DNA from: Collinsella sp. TF08-11AT
Lineage (GTDB): Bacteria; Actinomycetota; Coriobacteriia; Coriobacteriales; Coriobacteriaceae
Length of the DNA: 64,000 nt
Assembly (NCBI RefSeq): GCF_003437035.1
Contig: NZ_QSRL01000003.1
Span: 62,001-126,000, forward strand
Reading direction: 5' to 3'
Positions 17,563 through 26,566 of the stretch are shown in pieces. The position numbers were made by a program, and so were the translations under genes. Position 1 is the first letter of the stretch. Each line of letters begins with the position of its first letter. The notes under the pieces were generated by a model. It saw only the letters and a program-made list of their open reading frames with translations, was not told the DNA's origin and ran no database searches.

Positions 17563-20220
17563 ATGAGTGCTGACTACCCGTCAATGACTACGGCCGAGAT
17601 CCGCTCCAAGTTCCTCAACTTCTTTGAGGAGCGCGGTCTTAAGCTCTATCCTTCTTCGTCCCTCGTCCCCGACGATCCTTCGCTGCTGCTTGCCAACGCC
17701 GGCATGAACCAGTTTAAGGAGTACTACCAGGGCAAGAAGACCATGAAGGAGATCGGCGCGATCTCCTGCCAGAAGTGTGTCCGCACCAACGACATCGACT
17801 GCATCGGTGAGGACGGCCGTCACCTGTCCTTCTTTGAGATGCTCGGCGACTTCTCCTTTGGCGGCGTCTCCAAGCAGCAGGCCTGCGCTTGGGCCTTTGA
17901 GCTCATCACCAAGGAGTTCAAGCTGCCGCTCGACCGCCTGTACTTCACCGTCTTTACCGAAGACGACGAGACCCACGACGTGTGGCGCTCTCTGGGCGTT
18001 GCCGAGGATCACATCTCCCGCCTGGGCGAGGACGACAACTTCTGGGCCGCTGGCCCCACCGGCCCCTGCGGTCCGTGCTCCGAGATCTACTTTGACATGG
18101 GCGAGGAGGTCGGTTGCGGCAGCCCCGACTGCAAGCCTGGCTGCGACTGCGATCGCTTCCTTGAGTTCTGGAACCTCGTGTTTACCCAGTACGACCGCCA
18201 GGAGGACGGCTCCATGCCGGAGCTGCCGCACCGCAACCTCGATACGGGCATGGGTCTGGAGCGCATGGCCGCTATCATGCAGCACAAGACCGCTAACTAC
18301 GACGGCGATCTGATGCAGCACCTCATCAAGCTCGGTGAGAAGATCAGCGGCAAGACCTATGACGCCGACGATTACTCCGGTGCCAGCCGCTCCCTGCGCA
18401 TCATCGCCGACCACTCCCGTGCCGTCGACTTTATGATCTCGGACGGCATCCTGCCCGGTAACGAGGGCCGCGAGTACGTCCTGCGCCGCCTGCTCCGTCG
18501 TGCCGTGTTCCACGGTCGTCTGCTGGGCATCGAGGGCGCCTTCCTGACCAAGTTTATCGACGAGGTCAACGCTCAGATGGGCGAGGCTTATCCCGAGCTG
18601 CTCAAGAACGTCGCGCTCGTTAAGGGCATCGTCGCCTCCGAGGAGGAGCGTTTCTCAACGACGCTCGATAACGGCCGCGTTTACCTGGACGAGGCCCTGG
18701 CCGCGCTCGCCGACGGCGCTGTCCTTCCGGGCGATGTTGCCTTTAAGCTTCACGACACCTTTGGTTTCCCCATTGACCTGACTGTCGAGATCGCCGGCAC
18801 CGCCGGTCACGACGTCGACATGGATGGCTTTACCGCTTGCATGGAGGACCAGAAGGCCCGCGCCCGCGCCAACGCTAAGGGCGATGCCTGGGGTAGCTTT
18901 AACGACGTGTGGGTCGAGCTTTCCGACAAGGTTGCCGCGACCGAGTTCGACGGCTATGACAACGACGTCATCGATGGCGCCAAGGTTGTCGCCATCGTGA
19001 GCAACGGCGAGTCCGTCGAGTCCGTTGCCGCCGGCGAGGACGTCGAGGTCGTGCTCGACCGCACCCCGTTCTATGCCGAGATGGGTGGCCAGCAGGGCGA
19101 CGCCGGCGAGCTTTCCGCCGAGGGCGTTGCGCTGACCATTTCCGATACCAAGAACCACAACGGCCTGTATGCCCACGTCGCCCACGTCGCCGAGGGCACG
19201 CTGACCGTTGGTGCTACCGTGACCGCCGCGCTCGACGCCGAGCGCCGTGGCTTCCTGCGTCGCAACCACACCGCCACGCACCTGCTCGACGCCGCGCTTA
19301 AGCAGGTCCTGGGCGAGCATGTCTCCCAGGCTGGCTCGTTGGTGACGCCCGAGCACCTGCGCTTTGACTTCACGCACTTCGAGGCTCTGTCCTCCGAGCA
19401 GCTCAAGGCTGTCGAGGACCTGGTCAACCAGCAGATCTTCGCTTCCAAGCCGGTTGTGACCCGCGTCATGGGCATCGACGAGGCCAAGGCCGCCGGTGCT
19501 GTCGCCCTCTTTGGCGAGAAGTACGGCGACGTCGTCCGCGTTGTCTCCGTGGGCGCCGAGGACCAGCCGTTCTCCCGCGAGCTCTGCGGTGGCACGCATG
19601 CCGCCAACACCGCCGAGATCGGTCTGTTCAAGATCATCTCCGAGTCTTCCACGGGCTCCAACGTCCGCCGTATCGAGGCCGTGACCTCCAAGGGCGCCCT
19701 CGATTACATGGCCGACCGCCTGGCGCTCGTTGACGCCGCTGCCGCTGCGCTCAAGTGCCGCGTTGACGAGGTTCCCGCCCGCGTGGAGAACCTGCAGGCC
19801 GAGCTGCGCGAGACTTCCAACAAGCTCAAGAAGGCACTCACCGGTGGCTCTTCCGACGCCATCTCCGGCGCCATCGAGGGTGCCGTCGAGGTCAATGGCT
19901 ACAAGCTCGTCGTCGCTGAGCTCCAGGGCCTTGAAGCTGCCGACCTGCGCAACGTCTGGGATACCGTGCACCAGAAGGTCGCCGGCCCCGTCGCCTGCGT
20001 CGTCGCTAGCGTGACCGAAAAGGGCACCCCGGCCCTGCTCGCTGCCGGCTCCGATGACGCCGTCAAGGCCGGTTTCCACGCCGGTAACGTGATCAAGCAG
20101 ATCGCGGGCCTGGTCGACGGTCGTGGTGGCGGTCGTCCCAACATGGCCCAGGCTGGCGGCAAGAATGCTGCCGGTATCGCCGATGCCCTCGCGGCTGCCA
20201 AGACCGCGCTCGGCGCTTAA
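17563..20220 (+). CDS. alaS: Alanyl-tRNA synthetase
   Basis: An 885-residue class II synthetase. The aminoacylation core begins TTAEIRSKFLNFFEERG. The editing-domain zinc site is complete: HTATH at residues 569-573 and Cys675/His679 in CGGTH. The C-terminal GGGRPNMAQAGG glycine-rich motif of the C-Ala domain is present. The ATG at 17563 has a GAGGAG nine bases upstream; the longer frame upstream spans the terminator and is rejected. It is followed closely by ruvX and mltG. Confidence 0.97.
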   Translation: MSADYPSMTTAEIRSKFLNFFEERGLKLYPSSSLVPDDPSLLLANAGMNQFKEYYQGKKTMKEIGAISCQKCVRTNDIDCIGEDGRHLSFFEMLGDFSFGGVSKQQACAWAFELITKEFKLPLDRLYFTVFTEDDETHDVWRSLGVAEDHISRLGEDDNFWAAGPTGPCGPCSEIYFDMGEEVGCGSPDCKPGCDCDRFLEFWNLVFTQYDRQEDGSMPELPHRNLDTGMGLERMAAIMQHKTANYDGDLMQHLIKLGEKISGKTYDADDYSGASRSLRIIADHSRAVDFMISDGILPGNEGREYVLRRLLRRAVFHGRLLGIEGAFLTKFIDEVNAQMGEAYPELLKNVALVKGIVASEEERFSTTLDNGRVYLDEALAALADGAVLPGDVAFKLHDTFGFPIDLTVEIAGTAGHDVDMDGFTACMEDQKARARANAKGDAWGSFNDVWVELSDKVAATEFDGYDNDVIDGAKVVAIVSNGESVESVAAGEDVEVVLDRTPFYAEMGGQQGDAGELSAEGVALTISDTKNHNGLYAHVAHVAEGTLTVGATVTAALDAERRGFLRRNHTATHLLDAALKQVLGEHVSQAGSLVTPEHLRFDFTHFEALSSEQLKAVEDLVNQQIFASKPVVTRVMGIDEAKAAGAVALFGEKYGDVVRVVSVGAEDQPFSRELCGGTHAANTAEIGLFKIISESSTGSNVRRIEAVTSKGALDYMADRLALVDAAAAALKCRVDEVPARVENLQAELRETSNKLKKALTGGSSDAISGAIEGAVEVNGYKLVVAELQGLEAADLRNVWDTVHQKVAGPVACVVASVTEKGTPALLAAGSDDAVKAGFHAGNVIKQIAGLVDGRGGGRPNMAQAGGKNAAGIADALAAAKTALGA

Positions 20221-20229
20221 GTAGTCGCT

Positions 20230-20658
20230 GTGGTCGCGCTCGCGCTGGACATAGGGGAGACCCGGATTGGCATTGCCGTCTCTAGCCGTGATGGCAAGAT
20301 GGCAATGCCCGTCAAGGTGCTCCCGGCTGCCGAGGTCACTGGCATGGCCAAGACGTTCCGTTACCTGGTTGAGGACTATGAGCCCGATATCCTGGTAAGC
20401 GGACGTCCCTTGACCATGGCCGGTGAGCCCGGCCCCCAGGCCGAGCGCGTTGCCGCCGTTGCGCAAAAGATTGCCCAAGAGCTCGATCTTCCGCTTGAGT
20501 TTGAGGATGAGCGCCTGTCCTCGCAAGAGGCAAAGCGTATCCTGCGCGAGCAGGGACTCAACGAAAAGCAGATGAGGGGCAAGATTGACATGATCGCCGC
20601 CAGCCTGTTCTTGCAGACGTGGCTCGATCGCAAAAACGAGGAGGTTTCGCATGCCTAG
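20230..20658 (+). CDS. ruvX: Putative pre-16S rRNA nuclease (YqgF/RuvX family)
   Basis: A 142-residue RNase H-fold protein implicated in 16S rRNA 5' maturation. Family motifs: ALDIGETRIGIAVS at the N-terminus with the first catalytic Asp, DILVSGRPL in the middle (usually V-G-x-P), and a final DMIAASLFLQTWLD with the last Asp. It starts at GTG 20230, ten bases after alaS, and overlaps mltG by eight bases. The alaS-ruvX-mltG order is common in Actinobacteria and Firmicutes. Confidence 0.92.
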   Translation: MVALALDIGETRIGIAVSSRDGKMAMPVKVLPAAEVTGMAKTFRYLVEDYEPDILVSGRPLTMAGEPGPQAERVAAVAQKIAQELDLPLEFEDERLSSQEAKRILREQGLNEKQMRGKIDMIAASLFLQTWLDRKNEEVSHA

Positions 20659-22042
20659 CGCTTCCGATCCGCGCCAGCCGAATCGCCAGGGGCAGCCTAC
20701 GCCGCGCCCTGTATCGTCCGGCCAGCGTCCGATGCAACCGACGCAGCGTGCGGCTCAGCCTGCTGCTCGTCCCGCACAGCCCTCCTCTCGTGCAGCACAA
20801 TCTGCTCAGCGTCCTGCCCAACAGCCCGCTGCCCGCGTAGCCCGGCCCGCAAGCGGTACCCGCTTTAAGCAGCAGGCGCCCACGCAGCGTGCGCAGGCGC
20901 CTCAATCGCATGCGCGTACACATCATGCTCACGGCACACATGGCGTAGCTCCGGCCACGCGCTCGAGCTATAACACGCATGCCCGCCGTGGCGTCCAAAA
21001 GAAAAGCTCTCCGGTGCCTATGATTATCGGTGGCGTCATCGCCGTGCTTGCACTTGTCGCGATCGTTTTCTTTGTCGTGCCAGCCGTCAAGGGCTTCTTT
21101 GCCGGCGAGGATGCGAAAGTTGCTGCTGGCCAGCAAGTTACTATCACGATTCCCGATGGCGCCTCGGGTGATACCATCGCTTCGATTCTCTCCGAGAACC
21201 ATATCGTCGAAGACCCCAAGGATTATTATGCGGCGGTCAAAAAGCTCAATGCCGATATGTCGCTTAAGCCTGGCGCCTACTCGTTTACCACGCTCATGGA
21301 CGCGACCAAGGTTGTCCAGCAGCTCATGGAGGGGCCCAATGCCGGCTCCGATGCGCTGACTATCCCTGAGGGCCTAACGGTCGACCAGGTCGCCGATCGC
21401 GTGGCCGCGGCATACGACAGCATCTCCAAGGAAGACTTCCTTAACCAGGCCAAGGCGAGCAATTATGTGAATGATTACGCTTTCCTTAAAGATGCCGCGA
21501 ACGATTCGCTCGAGGGCTTCCTATTCCCCAAGACCTATTCGTTGGGTAAGGACCCGTCTGCCGATGATGTGATTCGCGCCATGCTTGACCAGTTCAACGC
21601 CGAGTATAAGTCGCTTGACTTTGCCAGCTGCGAGGCCAAGATCAAGGAGCGCTATGGCGTGGAGATGTCCGATTACGACATCGTTAACCTTGCCTCGATC
21701 GTCGAGCGCGAGGGCCTCAACGCCGATCAGCGCGCGCATGTGGCTTCGGTTTTCTATAACCGTCTGGCGGGCAAGCTCGATGGCCTGCGTTACCTCAATA
21801 GCGATGCGACCATGATGTATGTCACCGGCGGCGAGGTTACCGCCGACGACCTGCAGAGCGATAGTCCGTATAACACCTATAAGCATGAAGGCCTGCCGCC
21901 CACGCCCATCTGCTCTCCGTCGCTCGAGGCGCTCAAGGCTAGCCTTGAGCCGACCGACTCTGATGACCTGTATTTCTACATTACACAGGACGAGGAGTAT
22001 TTCTCGAAGACCTACGAAGAGCACCAACAGTCTTGGAATTGA
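20651..22042 (+). CDS. mltG: Endolytic transglycosylase MltG (YceG-like)
   Basis: A 463-residue inner-membrane lytic transglycosylase that cuts nascent glycan strands and terminates peptidoglycan polymerisation. One membrane segment (about 122-143) is preceded by a 120-residue cytosolic stretch rich in Gln, Pro, Ala and Arg. The YceG domain follows with IPEGLTVDQVA, ASIVEREG carrying the catalytic Glu at about residue 352, and the ending SPYNTYKHEGLPPTPICSP. AGGAGG precedes the ATG. Substrate and role follow from the family. Confidence 0.94.
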   Translation: MPSASDPRQPNRQGQPTPRPVSSGQRPMQPTQRAAQPAARPAQPSSRAAQSAQRPAQQPAARVARPASGTRFKQQAPTQRAQAPQSHARTHHAHGTHGVAPATRSSYNTHARRGVQKKSSPVPMIIGGVIAVLALVAIVFFVVPAVKGFFAGEDAKVAAGQQVTITIPDGASGDTIASILSENHIVEDPKDYYAAVKKLNADMSLKPGAYSFTTLMDATKVVQQLMEGPNAGSDALTIPEGLTVDQVADRVAAAYDSISKEDFLNQAKASNYVNDYAFLKDAANDSLEGFLFPKTYSLGKDPSADDVIRAMLDQFNAEYKSLDFASCEAKIKERYGVEMSDYDIVNLASIVEREGLNADQRAHVASVFYNRLAGKLDGLRYLNSDATMMYVTGGEVTADDLQSDSPYNTYKHEGLPPTPICSPSLEALKASLEPTDSDDLYFYITQDEEYFSKTYEEHQQSWN

Positions 22043-22044
22043 TC

Positions 22045-22542
22045 ATGAGGATTTTTAGCCCCAAACGATATGTTGCCTCAGTTGACCGCATCGACCTCGA
22101 TACCCTGTGGGCCGACGGCAAACGCGCCATTCTACTCGACCGCGATAACACTCTGGTGCCGCGCGATACCGAGCAGGTTCCCGCTGCGGTTTCAGCTTGG
22201 CTCGAAGCCGCCCATGCCAAGGGCTTTAAGCTGTGTATGGTGTCCAATAACTGGCATCGCGACCAGGTCATGGCATCGGCGCGCGAGCTGGGGCTCGAGG
22301 CTATCAGCCACGCCATGAAGCCCGCCCCGTTTGCCCTGAAGGCGGGTCTTAAGCGTCTGGGCGCCACGACAGACGAGGCGGTGCTGATCGGCGATCAGCT
22401 GTACACGGACGTGTGGAGCGGTAATTTTGCCGGCGTTGACACTATTCTGGTCAAGCCGCAGGCGACCCAGGACCTGTGGTACACGCAGATCTTCCGTATC
22501 TTTGAGCGCCGGGCCCTGCGCGACCTTCCCTGCGAGGAATAG
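22045..22542 (+). CDS. YqeG-family HAD phosphatase
   Basis: A 165-residue HAD-IIIA phosphatase. The nucleophile motif ILLDRDNTLV places catalytic Asp32 and Asp34, with motif II in CMVSNNW and motif III/IV in AVLIGDQLYTDVWSG. YqeG proteins include phosphatidylglycerophosphate phosphatases in plants and cyanobacteria and have unassigned substrates elsewhere, so phosphatidylglycerol synthesis is a possible but unproven role. It starts two bases after the mltG stop. Confidence 0.85.
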   Translation: MRIFSPKRYVASVDRIDLDTLWADGKRAILLDRDNTLVPRDTEQVPAAVSAWLEAAHAKGFKLCMVSNNWHRDQVMASARELGLEAISHAMKPAPFALKAGLKRLGATTDEAVLIGDQLYTDVWSGNFAGVDTILVKPQATQDLWYTQIFRIFERRALRDLPCEE

Positions 22543-22550
22543 GTTTCGCC

Positions 22551-23084
22551 ATGTCTCAGCACATCAAACACGGCTGCGACCATATCTTCTTTATCGGCTT
22601 TTTGGGCGCGGGCAAGTCGACGCTTGCGCGCAACGTGGGCACTATGTTCAAGCGTCGATTCGTCGATACCGATCGTTTGGTTGTGCGTCGATGCGGCAAG
22701 TCGGTGACCGAGATATTTGAGACCGAGGGCGAGGATCGTTTTCGTGAACTCGAGACCTCGGCACTCCGTTCGCTTCAAAGCGAGCGCAGCCTGCTGGTAT
22801 CGTGCGGGGGTGGCATCGTCGAGACGCCGGTGAACATTGAGCTGATGCACGAGATGGGTACCTGTGTGTACCTCGAAGGCGACTTTGAGGACTCGTTGCG
22901 CCAGATTCGCCGCTCCGATACCCGGCCCGATTTCCGCTCGCCCGAGCACGCTGCGCGCCTGTTTGAGCATCGCCGTCCGCTGTATCGCCGGGCCGCCGAT
23001 ATTACCCTTGATATTCGCAACAAGTCCTTCGAGGACGTTTCCTACCTTTGTGCCGAGATGCTTTTGGAGCGTGGACTGCTATGA
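22551..23084 (+). CDS. aroK: Shikimate kinase
   Basis: A 177-residue P-loop kinase phosphorylating shikimate at the 3-OH. Walker A is GFLGAGKST (16-24), the shikimate-binding FVDTD (37-41) and FRELE are present, as is CGGGIVE, and the late RRPLYRRAADITLD carries the lid arginine. All catalytic residues look intact, in contrast to the AroB-like protein with which it overlaps by four bases (ATGA). Confidence 0.95.
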   Translation: MSQHIKHGCDHIFFIGFLGAGKSTLARNVGTMFKRRFVDTDRLVVRRCGKSVTEIFETEGEDRFRELETSALRSLQSERSLLVSCGGGIVETPVNIELMHEMGTCVYLEGDFEDSLRQIRRSDTRPDFRSPEHAARLFEHRRPLYRRAADITLDIRNKSFEDVSYLCAEMLLERGLL

Positions 23085-24190
23085 TTCGCCGTCAACTTAT
23101 CAATTTCCAAAACCGCAGCGTCGATGTCCGCGTCGGATTGGGCGCGTTCGAGGAGCTGCCGCGCATGTTTGCCTCGGCTGTGGGCAAGCCCAAGCGCGCG
23201 ATGGTGGTTTGGAACGACGCCACATCCGAGCGATTTGGCGAGGTTGTCGAGCATGCACTGGTTGACGCCGGTTTTGCCGTGTCGCTGCTCGTCCTCGAGG
23301 TTTCCCCTGCTGGTGCTACTCTTGCCGATGCCGATACCGTCTTTGGCGCCCTGTCGGCTAACGGCATTACCTGCGACGATCTCGTTGTCGCTGTCGGCGA
23401 CACGGCGACCTGCTCGGTCGTTTGCTGGTGTGCCAATCAGTGGTGCGGTCGCACCGAGTGCGCCTTGCTGCCGACGACGTTCGACGCCATGCTCACGGTC
23501 GCGACGACCATGAAGCCGCTCGTCGCCTCGTCGGCGCATGCGCTTCCCGCTATCGCGTTCCGTCCCGAGCCGGGCTTGGTCGTGTGTGACCTCGACCTTG
23601 TACGCGAGGCGGACCCCGAGGATCTCAAGCTCGGCTATGCGGTGCTCGTTGTCACCATGCTTTCGAGCAGCAAGTCCCGCTGGAATCAGTTTACTGAGAC
23701 CGTCCCCGAGATTCTCTCGGGCGAGGAGGTTGCGCTCGTCAATGCCGTTCAGTGGTCTCAGACTGCCCGCAAGGACGTACTGATGGCCACGAACCCGAGC
23801 GCCCGCCATGCGCTCGATTTTGGCAAGACGGGGGAGCGCACCCTGCGCGCCTGCTTGGGCGATGCCGCTTCGCAGGTCCCTGCCTACCAGCTGTCGTCCG
23901 AGGGCATGCGCTTTGAGGCGCGCCTCGCCCATGATGCCTGCGACTTCGATATCGATTACGTTTTTGAGGTCGATGACTGCCTGGAGGACTTTGGTATCGA
24001 GGAACTTGCCTTCGATCTGGAGCCTGTCGCATATATCGAGGAGTTCCGCAGGCAGCAGTTTGCCCGCTCAAACCGTAGCATGTTGCCGCTGCCCGCGGCA
24101 CTCGGCGCCATTCGTCTAACGAGCGTTGAGGACGAGGTTCTTGAGCGCCATGTTCACGCCTACTTGGCTTCTCGCAAAGATCTTCTCTAG
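23081..24190 (+). CDS. 3-Dehydroquinate-synthase-like protein lacking catalytic residues
   Basis: A 369-residue protein in the usual aroB position behind aroK. It keeps the AroB scaffold (RSVDVRVGLGAFEELP, LLPTTFDAMLTV, ALDFG) but not the active site. The NAD-loop GGGVVGD is replaced by VGDTATCS (105-112). The metal-binding Glu of AEVIK falls in GYAVLVV. The GHTxGH motif reads GKTGER, giving Lys249 and Arg253 in place of both histidines, and no HG(E/D)xVAIGM motif can be found. Dehydroquinate synthase activity is therefore unlikely. The frame is intact over its full length, so it is not a decaying pseudogene by appearance. Role unknown. Confidence 0.8.
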   Translation: MIRRQLINFQNRSVDVRVGLGAFEELPRMFASAVGKPKRAMVVWNDATSERFGEVVEHALVDAGFAVSLLVLEVSPAGATLADADTVFGALSANGITCDDLVVAVGDTATCSVVCWCANQWCGRTECALLPTTFDAMLTVATTMKPLVASSAHALPAIAFRPEPGLVVCDLDLVREADPEDLKLGYAVLVVTMLSSSKSRWNQFTETVPEILSGEEVALVNAVQWSQTARKDVLMATNPSARHALDFGKTGERTLRACLGDAASQVPAYQLSSEGMRFEARLAHDACDFDIDYVFEVDDCLEDFGIEELAFDLEPVAYIEEFRRQQFARSNRSMLPLPAALGAIRLTSVEDEVLERHVHAYLASRKDLL

Positions 24191-24322
24191 GATTTATTGA
24201 CATCCATCGTCTTTCGTATCATGTTGAGGGGCGGGTTTTCAATCGGTTGCGGATCGCATGCGATTCCGTCGTTCGGTTGAGACCCGTCCCGTCTATATAG
24301 AGACAACAAGAAAGGAAACTGC

Positions 24323-25453
24323 ATGTCTGAGTTTGCTGCCGGTCCTGCCGGTCGTATCGAGCGTGTCCGTGCCCTGATGGTCGAGCGTGGCTACGATGCC
24401 ATCGTGGTGCGCGACGAGGCTAACCTTCGTTGGCTCACGGGCGTGAAGGGCGTCTTCGACTACACCTTCGAGTTCCCGCACGCCGCGTTTATTACGGCTG
24501 ACCAGTGCCTGTTCCACACCGACTCGCGCTACCTCAACAGCTTTGAGGAGAACACGCCCGCCGGCAGCCCCTGGGTCTACGACATGGACGAGGGCACCAT
24601 TCCCGGCTGGGTCGCCGGCAAGATCGCGGCCAACAAGTGCCGCGTCTGCGCTGTCGAGGATGACATGCAGATTAACTTCTACCAGGGCATTCAGCGCGGC
24701 CTGGAGGACCGCTCTGTCGCCTGTATGCTGCCGTTGATGCACGACGACATCCGCAAGATGCGCGCCATCAAGGATGCCGAGGAGATCGAGCTCATGCGCC
24801 ATGCGCAGTCGATCACCGATGCCGCCTTCCAGCATATGCTCGGCTTTATTAAACCCGGTATGACCGAGAAGCAGGTTCGCAACGAGCTCGAGAACTTTAT
24901 GTTCGCCAACGGCGCCGACAGCCTGGCCTTCGGTTCCATTGTGGCGAGCGGTCCCAACACCGCCAACCCGCATGCCGTGCCGAGTGACCGTGTCATCGAG
25001 AAGGGCGACTTCGTCCTCATGGATTACGGCGCGGGCTACTGCGATTATCGTTCCGACATGACGCGCACTGTCGTGATGGGCGAGCCTACCCAGGAACAGC
25101 TCGACCTGTACGCGCTCGTGCGCCGTACGCACGAGGAGTGCGTCGCCGCCATCCATCCGGGCGTCGAGGGCAACGACATTTTCAAGCTTTCCAAGAAGAT
25201 CATCGGCGATGCCGGTTATGGCGATTACTACAACCATGGCCTGGGCCACGGCGTTGGTATCGACATCCACGAGCTGCCCAACTTTAACCGCAGCAAGAAC
25301 ATCATCGAGGTCGGCTCGGTTGTCACCATGGAGCCCGGCGTCTACCTGCCCGGTGTGGGCGGCGTGCGCCTGGAGGACTACGGCGTCGTCACCGAGAACG
25401 GATATGAGCCCTTCACCAAGACCCCGCACGACCTGCACGTCATCGATTGCTAG
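24323..25453 (+). CDS. pepP: Xaa-Pro aminopeptidase-type M24 metallopeptidase
   Basis: A 376-residue creatinase/prolidase-fold peptidase removing residues next to proline. The N-terminal creatinase domain (1-135) is followed by the pita-bread domain with the five metal ligands: Asp in LMDYGAGY, Asp in YRSDMTRT, His in GLGHGVGIDIHE, Glu in MEPGVYLP and Glu in VRLEDYGVV. AAGAAAGG precedes the ATG. The gene lies next to efp, a widespread pairing, and ends in a strong terminator. Xaa-Pro dipeptidase specificity (PepQ) is an alternative. Confidence 0.92.
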   Translation: MSEFAAGPAGRIERVRALMVERGYDAIVVRDEANLRWLTGVKGVFDYTFEFPHAAFITADQCLFHTDSRYLNSFEENTPAGSPWVYDMDEGTIPGWVAGKIAANKCRVCAVEDDMQINFYQGIQRGLEDRSVACMLPLMHDDIRKMRAIKDAEEIELMRHAQSITDAAFQHMLGFIKPGMTEKQVRNELENFMFANGADSLAFGSIVASGPNTANPHAVPSDRVIEKGDFVLMDYGAGYCDYRSDMTRTVVMGEPTQEQLDLYALVRRTHEECVAAIHPGVEGNDIFKLSKKIIGDAGYGDYYNHGLGHGVGIDIHELPNFNRSKNIIEVGSVVTMEPGVYLPGVGGVRLEDYGVVTENGYEPFTKTPHDLHVIDC

Positions 25454-25475
25454 CCCATTTCGATAGATTTTTGGG

Positions 25476-25518
25476 GCGGGGCGTCCGGAGCAATTCGGAC
25501 GCCCCGCGTTCTCTTTTT
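25476..25518 (+). terminator. Terminator after pepP
   Basis: A 12-bp perfect GC-rich stem (25476-25487 with 25496-25507) followed by GTTCTCTTTTT. It separates pepP from the efp-led operon. Confidence 0.93.
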
Positions 25519-25549
25519 ATGCGCTCGCTGCAGGCGCCGTCTGCAAGTG

Positions 25550-25555
25550 TATAAT
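25550..25555 (+). promoter_or_regulatory. Probable -10 box of the efp promoter
   Basis: A perfect TATAAT lies between the pepP terminator and efp, 57 bases before the efp start. The -35 region about 17 bases upstream is weak. Confidence 0.55.
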
Positions 25556-25612
25556 TTCGGTCGTATGTAATTTGGACGCTTGTGCGTTCTGCCCATAACA
25601 AGAAAGGTCGCT

Positions 25613-26176
25613 ATGCCTACCATTTCTACCGCCGACTTCAAGAACGGCCTCGGTCTCCGCATTAAGGACAAGGTCTACACCATCGTCGAGTTCCAGCATG
25701 TCAAGCCGGGCAAGGGTGGCGCTTTTGTGCGCTACAAGACCCGCGACATCAAGAGCGGCCGCGTCGTCGAGAACACCTGCAACGCCGGCACCAAGTTCGA
25801 GAGCGTCATGCTCACCACCCGTGAGTTCCAGTACCTCTACAACGATGGCACCGACTACATCTTCATGGACAACGAGTCCTATGAGCAGGTTCCCGTTCCC
25901 GACGACATGGTGGGCGAGAACTCCAAGTGGCTGCGCGAGAACGACATTTGCCAGCTGCTCTTCGCCGACGATGAGCTCATGGGCGTGACCCCGCCGATGT
26001 TCATCGAGACCACCATCGTCCAGACCGACCCGGGCTTTAAGGGCGACACCGTCCAGGGTTCCACCAAGCCGGCCACGATTGACACCGGCGCTGTCATCCA
26101 GGTCCCCATGTACCTCAACGAGGGCGAGGTCATCAAGGTTGACACCCGCGACGGCAAGTTCGTCTCCCGCGTCTAG
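25613..26176 (+). CDS. efp: Translation elongation factor P
   Basis: A 187-residue three-domain factor that relieves ribosome stalling at polyproline stretches. The N-terminal KOW-like domain carries the tip loop KPGKGGAF with Lys34 at the position that is modified or kept bare in different phyla. The signature of the C-terminal domain (GDTVQGSTKPATIDTGAVIQVP) is present. AGAAAGG precedes the ATG; upstream in-frame codons are rejected. It heads the efp-asp23-nusB-xseB-tlyA-nadK-recN series. Confidence 0.97.
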   Translation: MPTISTADFKNGLGLRIKDKVYTIVEFQHVKPGKGGAFVRYKTRDIKSGRVVENTCNAGTKFESVMLTTREFQYLYNDGTDYIFMDNESYEQVPVPDDMVGENSKWLRENDICQLLFADDELMGVTPPMFIETTIVQTDPGFKGDTVQGSTKPATIDTGAVIQVPMYLNEGEVIKVDTRDGKFVSRV

Positions 26177-26200
26177 CAACCAACTCTTCTAGGAGGACTC

Positions 26201-26563
26201 ATGCCCCAGGAAATCAAGATTGACGGCATCGGCATTTCGCCCGATGTTCTGACCGCCATCGTCTCGCGCGCCGTGTCGGATGTCGAGGGCATCGCCTCCG
26301 TTGGCGTCAAGGACCTTGCCACCAACCTTGTCTCCATGATGCTCTCGTCCAAGGCCCCGGCTTCCGAGCCGGCGGTCGAGACCGAGGTCGTCGGCGACAA
26401 GCTCGCACTCACCGTGCGCGTTGTGGTGTTCTTTGGCTATCCGTTCAAGAAACTCGCCGAGGCCGTTCGCGCTGCCGTGGTCGCTGCCATCGATGCCCAG
26501 GTGGGCGTTGAGGTCGAGCGCGTTGACGTTTGCATCGACGGCCTCGTTTTCCCCAAGGAGTAA
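26201..26563 (+). CDS. Asp23/Gls24 family envelope-stress protein
   Basis: A 120-residue member of the Asp23/Gls24 (YqhY-like) family. The family pattern is seen in GIGISPDVLTAIVSRAVSDVEGIASV and the later VRVVVFFGYPFKKLAEAVRAAV. YqhY-type members lie next to nusB and are connected with fatty-acid synthesis control in Bacillus, a possible role here. AGGAGG lies five bases before the ATG. Confidence 0.9.
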   Translation: MPQEIKIDGIGISPDVLTAIVSRAVSDVEGIASVGVKDLATNLVSMMLSSKAPASEPAVETEVVGDKLALTVRVVVFFGYPFKKLAEAVRAAVVAAIDAQVGVEVERVDVCIDGLVFPKE

Positions 26564-26566
26564 CCT

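Noticed and set aside
22551..23084. Degeneration of AroK parallel to AroB
   Set aside because: All shikimate kinase motifs are intact, so the loss is confined to the AroB-like protein.
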